Below, in pieces: positions 47,063 through 56,662 of a stretch of DNA of 64,000 bases. Under the pieces are notes generated by a model. That model saw only the letters and a program-made list of their open reading frames with translations, made no database searches and had not been told where the DNA came from. Where the stretch lies: the NCBI GenBank assembly GCA_016713865.1, contig JADJOG010000001.1:62001-126000 (forward strand), read 5' to 3'. Position numbers and translations under genes: made by a program. This DNA is from Flavobacteriales bacterium (GTDB taxonomy: Bacteria; Bacteroidota; Bacteroidia; Flavobacteriales_F; PHOS-HE28). The number at the start of each line of letters is the position of its first letter. Positions within the stretch are counted from its first letter, which is position 1.

Positions 47063-48760
47063 ATGAACGCTATTGCTGAGGCGCCCAAGAAGCACCCGAA
47101 AGGACTGTACGTGCTGTTCACCACTGAGATGTGGGAGCGCTTCAATTTCTACCCGGGATGCGCGCCATCCTCTCGCTCTTCATCGCCGAGGCACTGGCCT
47201 ACGGCTCCAAGGAATCGGCCATCTTCTACGGCGGTTTCCGCTAGGCTGTGCTACCTCACTCCCATGCTCGGCGGCTACATCAGCGACCGTTTCCTCGGTA
47301 ACCGCAATTGCATCCTGTTGGGCCGGCCTGCTCGGCCGTCGGGCAGATGCTGCTCTTCTTCAGCGCGTCGCTCTATTCGGACAAACTGGAGCTGGCGCGC
47401 ACCATGCTCTGGGTGGCGCTGCTCACCATCATCTTCGGGAATGGCTTCTTCAAGCCCAACATCTACCTTCCTCGATGGTGGGCCCCTCTACCCGGAGCAA
47501 CGACAATCGCCTCGATGCCGCCTTCACCATCTTCACGGCATCAACATCGGCGCCTTCCTCGGCAACTTCATCTGCAGCACCGTAGGCGACATCAAGGTGG
47601 ATGGGGTCCGCGACCTGAGCGCGCGTTCAAGTGGGCTTCATGGCCATGGCGTGGCCATGCTGCGGCCACGGCGACCTACGTGCTGAAGAACCGCTACATC
47701 GTCACCCCGGAGGGCGCTCCGATCGGCAACAAGCCCACCTTCAGCAACGCGCCGCTGGTGAAGGCGCCGAGAGCGAGAGCGCATTCAAGCATGACCTCGA
47801 TCCCGCGATCACCTTGGCATTGACGATCGGTCTCACGCTTGTGTTCCACTACCTCAATCTGACCCACTGTTGAGGTGCAGAACCCGATCAAGGTCTGGCT
47901 TTACCCCTTCATCTATGCTGCCGGACTGGCGCTGGCCTATTTGATCATCGCGGATAAGACCATCACCCGGATCGAGCGCGACCGCATCACTGGTGCTCCA
48001 TGTGGTCTGCTTCTTCGTGATCTTCTTCTGGGCCTGTACCGAGCAGGCGGGCAGTTCGCCCTCCTTCATCGCCGACCCACAAGACGGACACCAACCTGTT
48101 CGGCTGGAACAGCCCCAGCCAAGTGCAGAACTTCAACGCCATCTTCATCATCCTCTTCGCATTCCCCTTGACTGGGTCTGGGCATGCAGTTGGGCCAAGC
48201 GCGCGATCCCATCGCCCCGGTAAGAGCAGGCATCGGCCTCCTGCTGATGGCGGTGGGCTACTTCATCCAACCCAAGCCGTTGATGGCCTATCCAACACTG
48301 CCGCAGATCGAGCATATGGACGCATTAATCACTTTCCCTCTTCCACACTTGGGGCGAGCTCTGCCTGTCGCCTATCGGCCTTTCGCTCGTGAGCAAGCTC
48401 TCGCCTAAGCGTTTCGCCAGCATGCTCATGGGTGTATGGTTCGTGAGCAGCGCGGCGGGCTATGCGCTCACCGGCACCTTGGGGTCGTTGCTCCCGCCCA
48501 CTGGTCCCAAGTACATCGAGGCCGAAGCTGCCGGCATCGACCTGAAGGGCATCTTGGAGAAGACCGTTGTGCCCACCGCTGATCAGATTGCTGCCCTCGA
48601 TGCGATGAAAATCGCCACCGCGTATCCCAAGTTCGCGGGCTTCACCATCACAAACCTGTACGACTTCGTCATGATGTTCGTGCTTCTCTCACTGATCGCC
48701 GGCTTGTTGCTTCTCGCCCTGAGCCCCATGCTGAAGCGCATGATGCACGGCCGTGGCTGA
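47063..48760 (+). pseudogene. POT/peptide MFS transporter, broken by many frameshifts
   Basis: Proton-dependent oligopeptide transporter. The frame begins MNAIAEAPKKHPKGLYVLFTTEMWERFNFY, including the POT signature EMWERF. Later pieces in changing frames are YLTPMLGGYISDRFLG, MLLFFSASLYSDKLELARTM, INIGAFLGNFICSTVGDI, VCFFVIFFWACTEQAGSS, MSKLSPKRFASMLMGVW and ITNLYDFVMMFVLLSL. At least eight indels occur between about 47150 and 48400; the last roughly 370 bases are clean. The full set of pieces is present in order, so little is lost beyond single bases. Either a recently decayed gene or a locally poor assembly; the latter seems more likely since neighbours are intact. Confidence 0.85.
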
Positions 48761-48800
48761 ACCGGCACGATCCTTGAAACCGCGCGCGCACCGAACACCC

Positions 48801-49376
48801 ATGATGAACCGAATCGCCCTCTTGCTGCCCGCTGCCCTCCTCGCAGCTGGCCTTGCCGCACAAACACCAGCACCCGTCAGCCCCAAGCTGATCAAGTGGA
48901 TGAGCATGGAAGAGGCACAGGCCGCCGCTAAGAAATCGCCCAAGCCCCTCTTCGTCGATGTGTACACCAGCTGGTGCGGCCCCTGCCGCATGCTCGATGC
49001 GCGCACCTTCGCCGATGCCCGTGTGGCCGACTACGTGAATGGCCATTTCTATCCGGTGAAGTTCAACGCCGAGAGCGGCGAGCCGGTGACCTTCAAGGGC
49101 CAGAAGTTCGAGAACCCGGATTTCAACCCCGCCATGCAGCAAGGCCGCAACGGCACGCACCAGCTCACCATGGCTATAGCCAATGTGCAAGGCCGCATCG
49201 CTTATCCCACGATCGTTTACCTCGATAGCGACCTGAACGTGCTGGCACCGGTGCAGGGGCTCATGGATCCACCGCAGATCGAGCCCATCCTGCATTACTT
49301 CGGCGATGGGCACTACAAGAACCAGGATTACCAAGCCTTCCTGAACGGCTTCAAAGGCAAGTGGACAGGCCAGTGA
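48801..49376 (+). CDS. Secreted thioredoxin-fold protein
   Basis: A 191-residue exported thioredoxin-like protein. The signal peptide MMNRIALLLPAALLAAGLAA precedes a domain with redox motif SWCGPCRM near residue 57 after LFVDVYT. Cis-Pro is in IAYPTIVYLDSD. This form (thioredoxin_7-like, with MSMEEAQAAAKKSPKPLFVD) is common in Bacteroidota and probably acts as a periplasmic disulfide reductase. A strong terminator follows. Confidence 0.88.
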   Translation: MMNRIALLLPAALLAAGLAAQTPAPVSPKLIKWMSMEEAQAAAKKSPKPLFVDVYTSWCGPCRMLDARTFADARVADYVNGHFYPVKFNAESGEPVTFKGQKFENPDFNPAMQQGRNGTHQLTMAIANVQGRIAYPTIVYLDSDLNVLAPVQGLMDPPQIEPILHYFGDGHYKNQDYQAFLNGFKGKWTGQ

Positions 49377-49394
49377 TCATGCCTTGATCGCATT

Positions 49395-49428
49395 GCGAAG
49401 CCCCGCCAACGCGGGGCTTCGCTGCTTT
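49395..49428 (+). terminator. Intrinsic terminator with perfect 12-bp stem
   Basis: GCGAAGCCCCGC / GCGGGGCTTCGC around the loop CAAC, followed by TGCTTTT. It lies 18 bases after the thioredoxin gene and is the best intrinsic terminator in the window. Confidence 0.85.
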
Positions 49429-49464
49429 TCGCGAACAGCACTGCGGAGGTGCTTGTTCGGCAGC

Positions 49465-49472
49465 TACTTTAG
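49465..49472 (+). promoter_or_regulatory. Putative -7 box TACTTTAG for citrate synthase
   Basis: TACTTTAG is within one base of TAnnTTTG and lies 38 bases before the ATG at 49511. Confidence 0.45.
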
Positions 49473-49510
49473 CGGCCATTCCAAAACAACCACCCTTTCA
49501 AGTAACGGCG

Positions 49511-50800
49511 ATGAGCGAGAAGGCGCAGATCATCCTCAACGGCAAGACCTACGAATTCCCTGTATTCACGGGCTCCGAAGGCGAGAAGGCCATTGATATC
49601 AGCAAGCTGCGCGATGAGACGGGGTACATCACCCTCGACTTCGGCTACAAGAACACCGGTGCCACCACCAGCGCCATCACCTTCCTCGATGGCGAGGAGG
49701 GCATTTTGAGCTATCGCGGTTACCCCATCGAGCAATTGGCCGAGCAAGCCAGCTTCGTCGAAGTGGCCTACCTGCTGCTCTTCGGCGAGCTGCCCAACAA
49801 GAAGCAGCTCGAGGAATTCGAGGGCAACATCCGCTATCACTCGCTGGTGCACGAGGACATGAAGCACTTCTTCGAGTTCTTCCCGAGCAACGCCCACCCC
49901 ATGGGCATCCTCTCGGCCATGGTGAACTCGCTGAGCACCTTTTACCCGCGCAGCCAGGATCCGCACCGTCCGCAGCACGAGGTGATGCGCACCGTGTACC
50001 GCTTGATCGCCAAGATGCCCACCCTGGCGGCGATCAGCTACAAGAACAACTTGGGCCACCCCTACATGTACCCCAATAACAAATTGGGCTACGTCGAGAA
50101 TTTCCTGCATATGATGTTCGCCATGCCCACCGAAGAGTACACGGTGGACCCCGTGGTGGCCAACGCGCTGAACACCCTGCTGATCCTGCACGCCGACCAC
50201 GAGCAGAACTGCAGCACCAGCACCGTGCGCATCGTGGGCAGCAGCCAGGCCAACCTTTACAGCGCTGTGAGCGCTGGCATCGCTGCCCTCTGGGGCCCGC
50301 TGCACGGCGGCGCGAACCAAGAGGTGATCGAGATGCTCGAGACCATCCGCAACGATGGCGGCGATATCCAGAAATGGGTGGACAAGGCCAAGGACAAGAA
50401 CGACCCCTTCCGCCTCTTCGGCTTCGGTCACCGCGTGTATAAGAACTTCGATCCGCGCGCCCGCATCATCAAGAAGGCCTGCGACGATGTGCTGAAGAAG
50501 ATGGGCGTGAATGACCCGGTGCTCGAGATCGCAAAGTCGCTGGAGGAGATCGCCCTCAAGGACGATTACTTCGTGAGCCGCAAGCTCTACCCCAATGTCG
50601 ATTTCTACAGCGGCATCATCTACCGCGCCATCGGCATCCCCACCCGCATGTTCACCGTGATGTTCGCTCTGGGCCGCCTGCCCGGCTGGATCGCGCAGTG
50701 GAAGGAGATGGTGGAGAACAAGGAGCCCATTGGCCGCCCACGCCAGATCTACACCGGCGCCACCAAGCGCGACTACGTGGCGCTGAAGGACCGGAAGTGA
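49511..50800 (+). CDS. gltA: Citrate synthase
   Basis: Condenses acetyl-CoA and oxaloacetate to citrate in the TCA cycle. The 429-residue length is that of the bacterial type with the N-terminal beta domain (MSEKAQIILNGKTYEFPVF). Catalytic elements: His in LLILHADHEQNCSTSTVR, His in ALWGPLHGGANQEV, and GFGHRVYKNFDPRARI, followed by the Asp region FYSGIIYRAIGIP. Intact, with its own promoter-like box after a strong terminator, so transcribed independently of the thioredoxin gene. Confidence 0.97.
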   Translation: MSEKAQIILNGKTYEFPVFTGSEGEKAIDISKLRDETGYITLDFGYKNTGATTSAITFLDGEEGILSYRGYPIEQLAEQASFVEVAYLLLFGELPNKKQLEEFEGNIRYHSLVHEDMKHFFEFFPSNAHPMGILSAMVNSLSTFYPRSQDPHRPQHEVMRTVYRLIAKMPTLAAISYKNNLGHPYMYPNNKLGYVENFLHMMFAMPTEEYTVDPVVANALNTLLILHADHEQNCSTSTVRIVGSSQANLYSAVSAGIAALWGPLHGGANQEVIEMLETIRNDGGDIQKWVDKAKDKNDPFRLFGFGHRVYKNFDPRARIIKKACDDVLKKMGVNDPVLEIAKSLEEIALKDDYFVSRKLYPNVDFYSGIIYRAIGIPTRMFTVMFALGRLPGWIAQWKEMVENKEPIGRPRQIYTGATKRDYVALKDRK

Positions 50801-50825
50801 GCCGTATGGCTTCAGCATCGTTTGC

Positions 50826-51743
50826 ATGCAGAACGAGAAAATCATCGTTGAAGAGGCCTTTCTCTCCTACTTCAAGAAACCGCTGAAGCCTTTTGCCGAG
50901 GTCGCCCAACTCTTCAAGGACGAGGCTGCCTATATCAAGTACCTGAAGAAGGCGCTGTATTTCACCAAGGCGGTTATTGAGCCTTTGGGGAAGAAAGGCA
51001 TGAGGGCAGACGATGCCATTCTGGATCTTGCTTCGGGCGATGGACAGATGTCGCTTGCCCTCGCCCTTCTTGGCTACCATCGCATCATCCTGTTCGACAT
51101 GGATGAGAAGCGGCTTGGATTCGCCAAGCGTGTCATACAGGCGTTCGTTCCCGGCATGGAGGTGCGTGCGATCTGCGCATCGGCCACCGAGCTGGAAGGA
51201 AGCTTCGATGTGCTGATCTGTTATCAGACCATCGAGCACCTTTCAGACGAAGGCAACTACAGCATCGCCAAGCGTGCATGCCAAGTGGAGTTCCTGCGCA
51301 AGGTCAACAGATCCATCACGAAGCTGTGCTACTTCAACGCACCGAATTGGAGCTTTCCGATTGACGGCCACGACACCGGGAAGCCCTTCTTCCATTGGCT
51401 ACCCATGCCGGTGAAGAAATTCCTGATCGGCAAGAAGTACATCAAGTGCTCATGGCCGGGCATCTGCGTGCCTGTTTCGGTCAGTTTCCTCGAACGGCAC
51501 CTCGATCAATTCAAGCTGGCTTCGCGCTATCACGCTCACGACAGCATGAAGGAGCATTTGGCCAGCCGCGCACCATTCGATTACATGGGAGGCCTGATTC
51601 CTGCATGGGATGGCGGCCCGTTGCCCTGGAAGAAGAAACTGTTCGGCGGCTTAGCGCGATTGATGGGCGCGCGCGTGCAGAATCTGATGCCGGTATTGAG
51701 CCTTGTCCTCGAGCATCGCGCGGCGCAGGACTCGCAGGCCTGA
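50826..51743 (+). CDS. Class I SAM-dependent methyltransferase
   Basis: A 305-residue methyltransferase. Motif I is ILDLASGDGQMSLALALLG near residue 65 with the acidic end of strand 2 at ILFDMDEKR and motif IV-like DVLICYQTIEHLSDEG, resembling glycan- or lipid-modifying methyltransferases. The C-terminal half (FPIDGHDTGKPFFHWLPMP, LPWKKKLFGGLARLMG) has amphipathic stretches suggesting membrane contact. It lies 25 bases after gltA on the same strand. Acceptor unknown. Confidence 0.85.
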   Translation: MQNEKIIVEEAFLSYFKKPLKPFAEVAQLFKDEAAYIKYLKKALYFTKAVIEPLGKKGMRADDAILDLASGDGQMSLALALLGYHRIILFDMDEKRLGFAKRVIQAFVPGMEVRAICASATELEGSFDVLICYQTIEHLSDEGNYSIAKRACQVEFLRKVNRSITKLCYFNAPNWSFPIDGHDTGKPFFHWLPMPVKKFLIGKKYIKCSWPGICVPVSVSFLERHLDQFKLASRYHAHDSMKEHLASRAPFDYMGGLIPAWDGGPLPWKKKLFGGLARLMGARVQNLMPVLSLVLEHRAAQDSQA

Positions 51744-51953
51744 ACGACTCGCTAAGGATTACGCCAGTCCTGAAGAGCCAACCTGGTTCGTTTACATCGC
51801 GCTTGGAATTCACCTCCTGACGGACATCAGTCCCCGATGCGACACGCATCACATTCAACTGACCCGTGTCAGGCTTCCTTGCGCTCACGAAACACGGTTC
51901 CGATTCTCCGGATAGATGCCCGCAACGGCTCTGGCGTAGTCGGAACCAATGCC

Positions 51954-51961
51954 CATCTTTG
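51954..51961 (+). promoter_or_regulatory. Putative -7 box CATCTTTG
   Basis: CATCTTTG, the same variant as at 17091, lies 49 bases before ATG 52011 and 10 before ATG 51972. Confidence 0.35.
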
Positions 51962-52010
51962 TTCATCACCCATGTTGCCGCATCAGCAACAGCAGAACCA
52001 AACCAACCCC

Positions 52011-52409
52011 ATGAGCACCACAACCGCACCAGCCCGCAAGCGCATCGGCGAACTCCACTTCGACCACATGGAATGGATCAACGCGCTGAAGTTCTACAAG
52101 GACGAGATCGGCATCTTCGAGCACCGCTTGGAAGACATCGTGCGATTGAACAACAAGCAGGAGATCATGGCCGAGCTGGAGCATTTCCAGAACCAATTCA
52201 TTAGGGAGAAAGAGGTGATCGATGAATTGCGCCACGACATCAAGCAGCAGGAGAACCTGCTCGAGAAGGAAGCGAAGGACCATCCAGTGGCCATCGACCA
52301 TCGCTATTTCACCGACCATTCGGAGCTGCGCGAGCGCTTCGCGACCTTTGAGCGGCTGTACCGCGAGCTGAAGGTCGAGTTCCAGCGCTGGCTCGCGCAA
52401 CGCATGTGA
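52011..52409 (+). CDS. Coiled-coil hypothetical protein
   Basis: A 132-residue soluble protein rich in Glu, Lys and Leu: EIGIFEHRLEDIVRLNNKQE, IREKEVIDELRHDIKQQENL, and LRERFATFERLYRELKVEF form long predicted helices with heptad spacing. No catalytic motif is visible. The start could also be ATG 51972 (adding MLPHQQQQNQTNP), which would give a very short leader behind the CATCTTTG box. Bacteroidota homologues are hypothetical as far as I know. Confidence 0.75.
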   Translation: MSTTTAPARKRIGELHFDHMEWINALKFYKDEIGIFEHRLEDIVRLNNKQEIMAELEHFQNQFIREKEVIDELRHDIKQQENLLEKEAKDHPVAIDHRYFTDHSELRERFATFERLYRELKVEFQRWLAQRM

Positions 52410-52446
52410 GCCGCACGCCCGTTTCAGGGCATGCGATGCGCCGCTT

Positions 52447-52454
52447 TACCTTCG
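52447..52454 (+). promoter_or_regulatory. Putative -7 box TACCTTCG
   Basis: TACCTTCG lies 18 bases before the ATG at 52473. Confidence 0.5.
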
Positions 52455-52472
52455 CCGCACAAACCAAGAACC

Positions 52473-52688
52473 ATGAAGAAGACCATCGGCCTCGTGCTCT
52501 GGCTGCTCGCATTCCTGATCCCCTTCCGTTTCGCCATCCTCGATACCGATGACCTCGTGCTCGAGAGCGGCCGTTCGAACAATACAGTCGGGCTGATCAG
52601 CTTCGTGGCCATGCTCGCGCTGCTCTTCATCGGATACGCGTTGGTTGATTCCGCTAAGAAACCGAGCAGTGAAGGTCACGGCCACTAA
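52473..52688 (+). CDS. Small two-helix membrane protein
   Basis: A 71-residue protein with two hydrophobic segments, TIGLVLWLLAFLIPFRFAI and VGLISFVAMLALLFIGYAL, joined by a polar loop with DTDDLV. It ends in a His-rich tail (GHGH). Good start context with promoter-like box. Function unknown; it sits 12 bases before the universal stress protein gene and may be in its operon. Confidence 0.75.
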   Translation: MKKTIGLVLWLLAFLIPFRFAILDTDDLVLESGRSNNTVGLISFVAMLALLFIGYALVDSAKKPSSEGHGH

Positions 52689-52700
52689 GGCCGCATAGCG

Positions 52701-53527
52701 ATGGCGCGCATCCTGCTCCCGACCGATTTCAGCCGCGCGCGGCTCTCAACGCTGCGCGTTACGGCATCCGGCTCTTCGGTGCTGACGGCAACGGCTTCGT
52801 CCTTTTGAACACTTACATGATGCCACGAGGCGCTGCCAGCACCATGTGGAACATGGACGACATGCTGGCGCGGGAAGCGCTGGCAGGAGCCGAAGCCTTC
52901 GCTGAGGTCGTGCGCAAGGAGTTCGCTGGCGAAGCCATCGATTTGAAGGTCGCTTGCGAGCATGGTGACCTCCCGAATGTGATTGAGCGCTATAAATCCG
53001 ATCAGGAACCGCCTGCTTGCGTGGTCATGGGCACCCAGGGCGCGAGCGGATTGCAAGAGGTTCTCTTTGGCAGCAACACGGCTTCTGTGATCAAGCAAGG
53101 CAGCTTCCCGGTTATCGCCGTGCCTCGTGATGCCATCTTTAGCGCGCCCAAGCGGATCATGTTCGCGCATGACGGCGGCGCGGTGAATGAAACCGCCTTG
53201 TTGCCTTTGCTGCAGATCGCGCGCAGATTTGGCAGCGAGGTGCGCATCGTGCGTGTAGTGAATGAGGACTCGACGACACAGGCGAACGCGCACGATGCCG
53301 ATCTCGAGCAACTCTTGCATGGACTGCAACATACCAGCCAGTTCTTGAGCCACGAGGAAGTGGAGACCGGATTGAGCGGGCTGGCAGCGCAGGCCAGCGC
53401 CGACATGCTCGTGGTGCTGCACCGCAAACGCAGCATTTTCCAGAGCCTATTCAAGCGCAGCACAGCCGCAGCATTGGCCATGCACACGCATCTCCCGCTG
53501 CTGGCCCTGCAGCACGTCGAGAACTGA
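52701..53527 (+). CDS. Universal stress protein (two UspA domains), frameshifted
   Basis: About 275 residues with tandem UspA-like domains. The N terminus MARILLPTDFS is the usual strand 1; the ATP-loop-like motif is VVMGTQGASGLQEVLFGSNT near residue 112. The second domain starts KRIMFAHDGGAVNETALLPL and ends LPLLALQHVEN. A one-base change near 52735, inside the CGCGCGCGG repeat, shifts the frame between DFSRA and ALNAARYG. The stop overlaps the next gene in TGATG, so it is coupled to the site-2 protease. Confidence 0.85.
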
Positions 53528-54651
53528 TGGCCAGCGGCGCTCTCTCGCGTGGCGCGTTGCCGCTATTCACGTTCAAGGGCATCCCAGTGCGGCTCCATTG
53601 GAGCTTCATCGCATTGCCGGTCTATATCGGCTGGTCAGCCTTCAATGAAGGCTTAGGTTGGGGTCATGTGGGCCTGCGATTGGCCATGGTCGCCATCGTC
53701 TTCGGCTGCGTGGTACTGCACGAATTCGGGCACGCGCTCACGGCACGTCGCTTCGGTGTGGGCACGCGCGACATCACCCTGCTGCCGATCGGCGGCGTGG
53801 CCTCCCTCGAACGCATGCCCGAGGAACCCCGCCAAGAGTTCTGGATCACTGTTGCAGGCCCTGCGGTTAATCTGGTGATCGCGCTCGTCGCCGTGATCAT
53901 CATGGCCTTGCTGGGGCTCACGAGCATCTTCACCGACCTGCTCGTCGGCGGCGCTCCCGTCTGGAGCAATGCGCTGCTCTTCCTCGCCGCGATCAATATC
54001 TGGCTCTTCCTCTTCAACCTCATCCCGGCCTTCCCCATGGATGGAGGCCGGATACTCCGATCGGTGCTGGCTATGCGCATGCCGCGTGAACGGGCCACAC
54101 GGATCGCCGCTGGGCTTGGGCGTGCTGTTGCGATCATCGGCATCGCCTACGCGCTCTATTCTCAACAGCCCTTCCTCGCGCTCATCGGTGTTTTCATTTT
54201 CCTCGCGGCTGGCGCCGAAGCGCGCAACGTGGCGCAGCGCGAGCACCTGCGCGGCATTCGCGTGCAGGAGGTGATGCGTACACGATTCTGGAGCATGGGC
54301 GCTGCTACCACCGTGCGGCATGCCACGCAAGAACTGCTGCAAGGTGGCGATACCGCCCTGATCGTGATCGGACTCGATGGGCTGCCCGTTGGCGTGCTGC
54401 ACAAGCGCGACCTCATCCATGCGGTAGAGGCCGGTCGTGCCAATGACCGGCTCGTTGATCTGCCTCCGCGCGAAGCCCCGTCCGGGGGAATCGACGATGG
54501 CGCGCATGAGAGCACGGAGCGCATGATCCTGGCCGGGCTTCCGCTGCTCCCCGTCGTCCATGATCGGCGACTGGTGGGCGCGCTGGACCTCGCCACCCTC
54601 GACGAGTACATGCGCCTGCGGCGCGCGAACGAGAGCCCCGCACAGAACTGA
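53527..54651 (+). CDS. Site-2 protease (M50) with CBS domains
   Basis: Intramembrane zinc metalloprotease of 374 residues. The zinc motif is HEFGH near residue 65 and the third ligand lies in NLIPAFPMDGGRI near 165, in the first of two membrane blocks. A C-terminal cytosolic region (about 245-365) carries a CBS pair (VQEVMRTRFWSMG, LPLLPVVHDRRLVGALDL), which usually senses adenine nucleotides. It starts inside the stop of the universal stress protein. Substrate unknown; not the RseP type, since no PDZ domain is seen. Confidence 0.93.
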   Translation: MASGALSRGALPLFTFKGIPVRLHWSFIALPVYIGWSAFNEGLGWGHVGLRLAMVAIVFGCVVLHEFGHALTARRFGVGTRDITLLPIGGVASLERMPEEPRQEFWITVAGPAVNLVIALVAVIIMALLGLTSIFTDLLVGGAPVWSNALLFLAAINIWLFLFNLIPAFPMDGGRILRSVLAMRMPRERATRIAAGLGRAVAIIGIAYALYSQQPFLALIGVFIFLAAGAEARNVAQREHLRGIRVQEVMRTRFWSMGAATTVRHATQELLQGGDTALIVIGLDGLPVGVLHKRDLIHAVEAGRANDRLVDLPPREAPSGGIDDGAHESTERMILAGLPLLPVVHDRRLVGALDLATLDEYMRLRRANESPAQN

Positions 54652-54687
54652 AGCCACTGCACCCGGCTAGGCAGGTGTCATCAACAA

Positions 54688-54714
54688 AGCGCCCCGACCA
54701 AAGGCCAGGGCGCT
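54688..54714. terminator. Bidirectional terminator-like hairpin
   Basis: AGCGCCC / GGGCGCT (54688-54694 with 54708-54714) around CGACCAAAGGCCA. It lies between the convergent site-2 protease and the DUF4177-like gene, so it could end both. Confidence 0.6.
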
Positions 54715-54735
54715 GCATTTGATTGATCGTGGGAC

Positions 54736-55140
54736 CTAAACCGGCTTGCGGAACAGGTAGCGGGTGATGAAGATGCCCGTACCACCCTTGCCTTCGGCTG
54801 CACTGTTCACACCGGTAGTAACCGTGTGCAATTCCCAACCCTCGCTGACGTATTGGTTGATCGTCTCCACAATGATCCGATCATTGTTGGCGATGTTCTT
54901 GAAGTTGATGCCCACCATGCTGTAGAAGTTGAGCAGATCCTTGCCCACTTCCTGATCACCAGAATCGCTGATGATCACCCGCGAACGGCCCAAGCCTCCG
55001 GGCACAACGCTCGCGATGGTGCTGAACTGGCGATACGTGTATGCAGCAGGTGCTGCTGGCGTGGGACGGAAGCTGTAGCCTAGGAAAAGGGCAACGGCGA
55101 ACGACGCGCCGACTAGGAGAGAGCGAGAATCGAGTTTCAT
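54736..55140 (-). CDS. Small exported protein, DUF4177-like
   Basis: A 134-residue protein with an N-terminal hydrophobic signal or anchor (LLVGASFAVALFLGYSF). The rest contains YTYRQFSTIASVV, NNDRIIVETINQYVSEGWEL, HTVTTGV and FITRYLFRKPV, which resembles the DUF4177 fold (long loop, GWEL, then a short strand ending in a basic tail). Function unknown. It is divergent from the next small exported protein gene. Confidence 0.65.
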   Translation of the reverse strand: MKLDSRSLLVGASFAVALFLGYSFRPTPAAPAAYTYRQFSTIASVVPGGLGRSRVIISDSGDQEVGKDLLNFYSMVGINFKNIANNDRIIVETINQYVSEGWELHTVTTGVNSAAEGKGGTGIFITRYLFRKPV

Positions 55141-55222
55141 TGCTGGTACTGTGTTTGTGTGGGTTTCTGCTGAAAGGGTCCGTTACTTCGGGGCCCCAAA
55201 GCAAACAAAAGACCACAATCAA

Positions 55223-55654
55223 ATGAACCGCTTCCTGATCTCCGCCGGCTTCGCGCTAGCTGCCTTGTTCACCCAAGGTCAGACCATGTTCCATATCAGC
55301 AACGTCACCATCAGCGAGAAGGACAACGTGCGCCGCGGACAGGATGTAAGCGCACAGGTGGTGGGCAGCGAAGGCCAGGACCGCCTGGTCATGTTCGATC
55401 AGGACGGCATGCGCGCCAAAGCCCAAGTGCGCATCCATACCCACAACTCCCGCCGCAGCAGTGTGAAGGATGGTGCCGTGTACGTCACCTTCGTCATCCA
55501 TCTGAAAGTCGATGGGGATAACGACAAGCGCGAGGTGAAGAAGACCTTTTATGGCGACCAGGAGCGCATCACCCACTTCAAGGAGAAATTCACGATCAAG
55601 AAGGGCATCAACGTGCGTGTGATCACCGTTGAGTTCGACGGTAAGCTGGAATGA
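55223..55654 (+). CDS. Small exported hypothetical protein
   Basis: A 143-residue protein with signal peptide MNRFLISAGFALAALFTQGQ. The mature part is beta-rich: MFHISNVTISEKDN, QDRLVMFDQDGMRAKAQVRI, YVTFVIHLKVDGDNDKREVK, and VRVITVEFDGKLE. No recognised domain. The downstream gene begins within its stop (ATGA), so the two are probably co-translated. Confidence 0.7.
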   Translation: MNRFLISAGFALAALFTQGQTMFHISNVTISEKDNVRRGQDVSAQVVGSEGQDRLVMFDQDGMRAKAQVRIHTHNSRRSSVKDGAVYVTFVIHLKVDGDNDKREVKKTFYGDQERITHFKEKFTIKKGINVRVITVEFDGKLE

Positions 55655-56584
55655 GTATCGGCGGCGCGCCTCGAGCATCTGTGATGATGCCGCCCTTGGC
55701 ACATGGGCTCGCGTGGTTGCTGATATGCCTTATCGCTTTCGCTCCGGGTGTCGTCCAAGCTCAATCGGAGCAACTTGCACGCACCTTGGCATTGGGCAAA
55801 GCGCTTCAAGCCGCGAAAAGCGAAGCGGAACGCGACTCGATCAACAGCCTGCTCAAATCAGCCTTGCGGGCCACCCTCGACGCGCCCGATGGCCTGCACG
55901 TGAACTTGGACGAGCTGCCGCTCAGCCGTGTCGAAGCCGCCGATGGCCGCTTCAGGTTGATCACCTGGAATCTGCCGAAAGAGGACGGATCCCACGCCTA
56001 CGAAGGGTTCCTTTTAGCCCGAAACGGCAAGGTCACCACGCTATTCGAGCTGCGCGACCAGACCAGATCGATCACGAATCCGGAACTAGCCGAACTGGGC
56101 CCGGAGCGGTGGTACGGCGCGCTCTATTACCAAGCCGTGCCAGTGAAACAAGGCGGTAAGACCTGGTACACGCTCCTGGGCTGGAAAGGGCATAGCGCCA
56201 CTGAAACGCGCAAGGTGATCGAGGTGCTCAGCTTCCGGAGCGGCAAGCCGCGTTTCGGCGCGCCGATCTTCGGGAAACGTACAGACAGCGATGCAGGCGC
56301 TAGCAAATTGAAGGATCACCGCAAGGTGTTCGCATATGCCTTCAACGCGAGCATGCTGCTCCGCCATGAAGCCGAACAGGGCCGCATCGTGCTCGATCAT
56401 CTATCGCCCTCTGCGCGCCGACCTAACCGGCAAGGGCGCCCTCATGGCCCCGGACATGAGCTTCGATGCCTACAAATGGCACAAGGGCAAATGGCTCCTT
56501 GAGCGCGACATCGACCTGAGGGATCCCAAGCGGGATGGCAAACCATTCAAGGCTCCACCGAAGGACCCATCTCCCTCTCGTTAG
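55651..56584 (+). CDS. Exported hypothetical protein (frameshifted)
   Basis: About 310 residues after repair. Signal peptide within the first 38 residues (AWLLICLIAFAPGVVQAQ). The rest has LAEARTLALGKALQ-like helices, then FRLITWNLPKEDGSHAYEGF, WYGALYYQAVPVK, WYTLLGWKGHSATETRKVIE and the C-terminal LMAPDMSFDAYKWHKGKWLL, a pattern known from hypothetical Bacteroidota proteins. An indel near 56405 separates VLDHLSP from LRADLTGKG. Function unknown; coupled to the preceding gene. Confidence 0.65.
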
Positions 56585-56634
56585 CCGCCACCCGATGGTG
56601 GATATCCATCAGGATCATGCTCGGCCTGCCCTGA

Positions 56635-56642
56635 TACATTTG
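56635..56642 (+). promoter_or_regulatory. Putative -7 box TACATTTG for the serC run
   Basis: TACATTTG is an exact TAnnTTTG match 20 bases before the serC ATG. Confidence 0.6.
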
Positions 56643-56662
56643 GCCGCCGAATACCCCACCCC

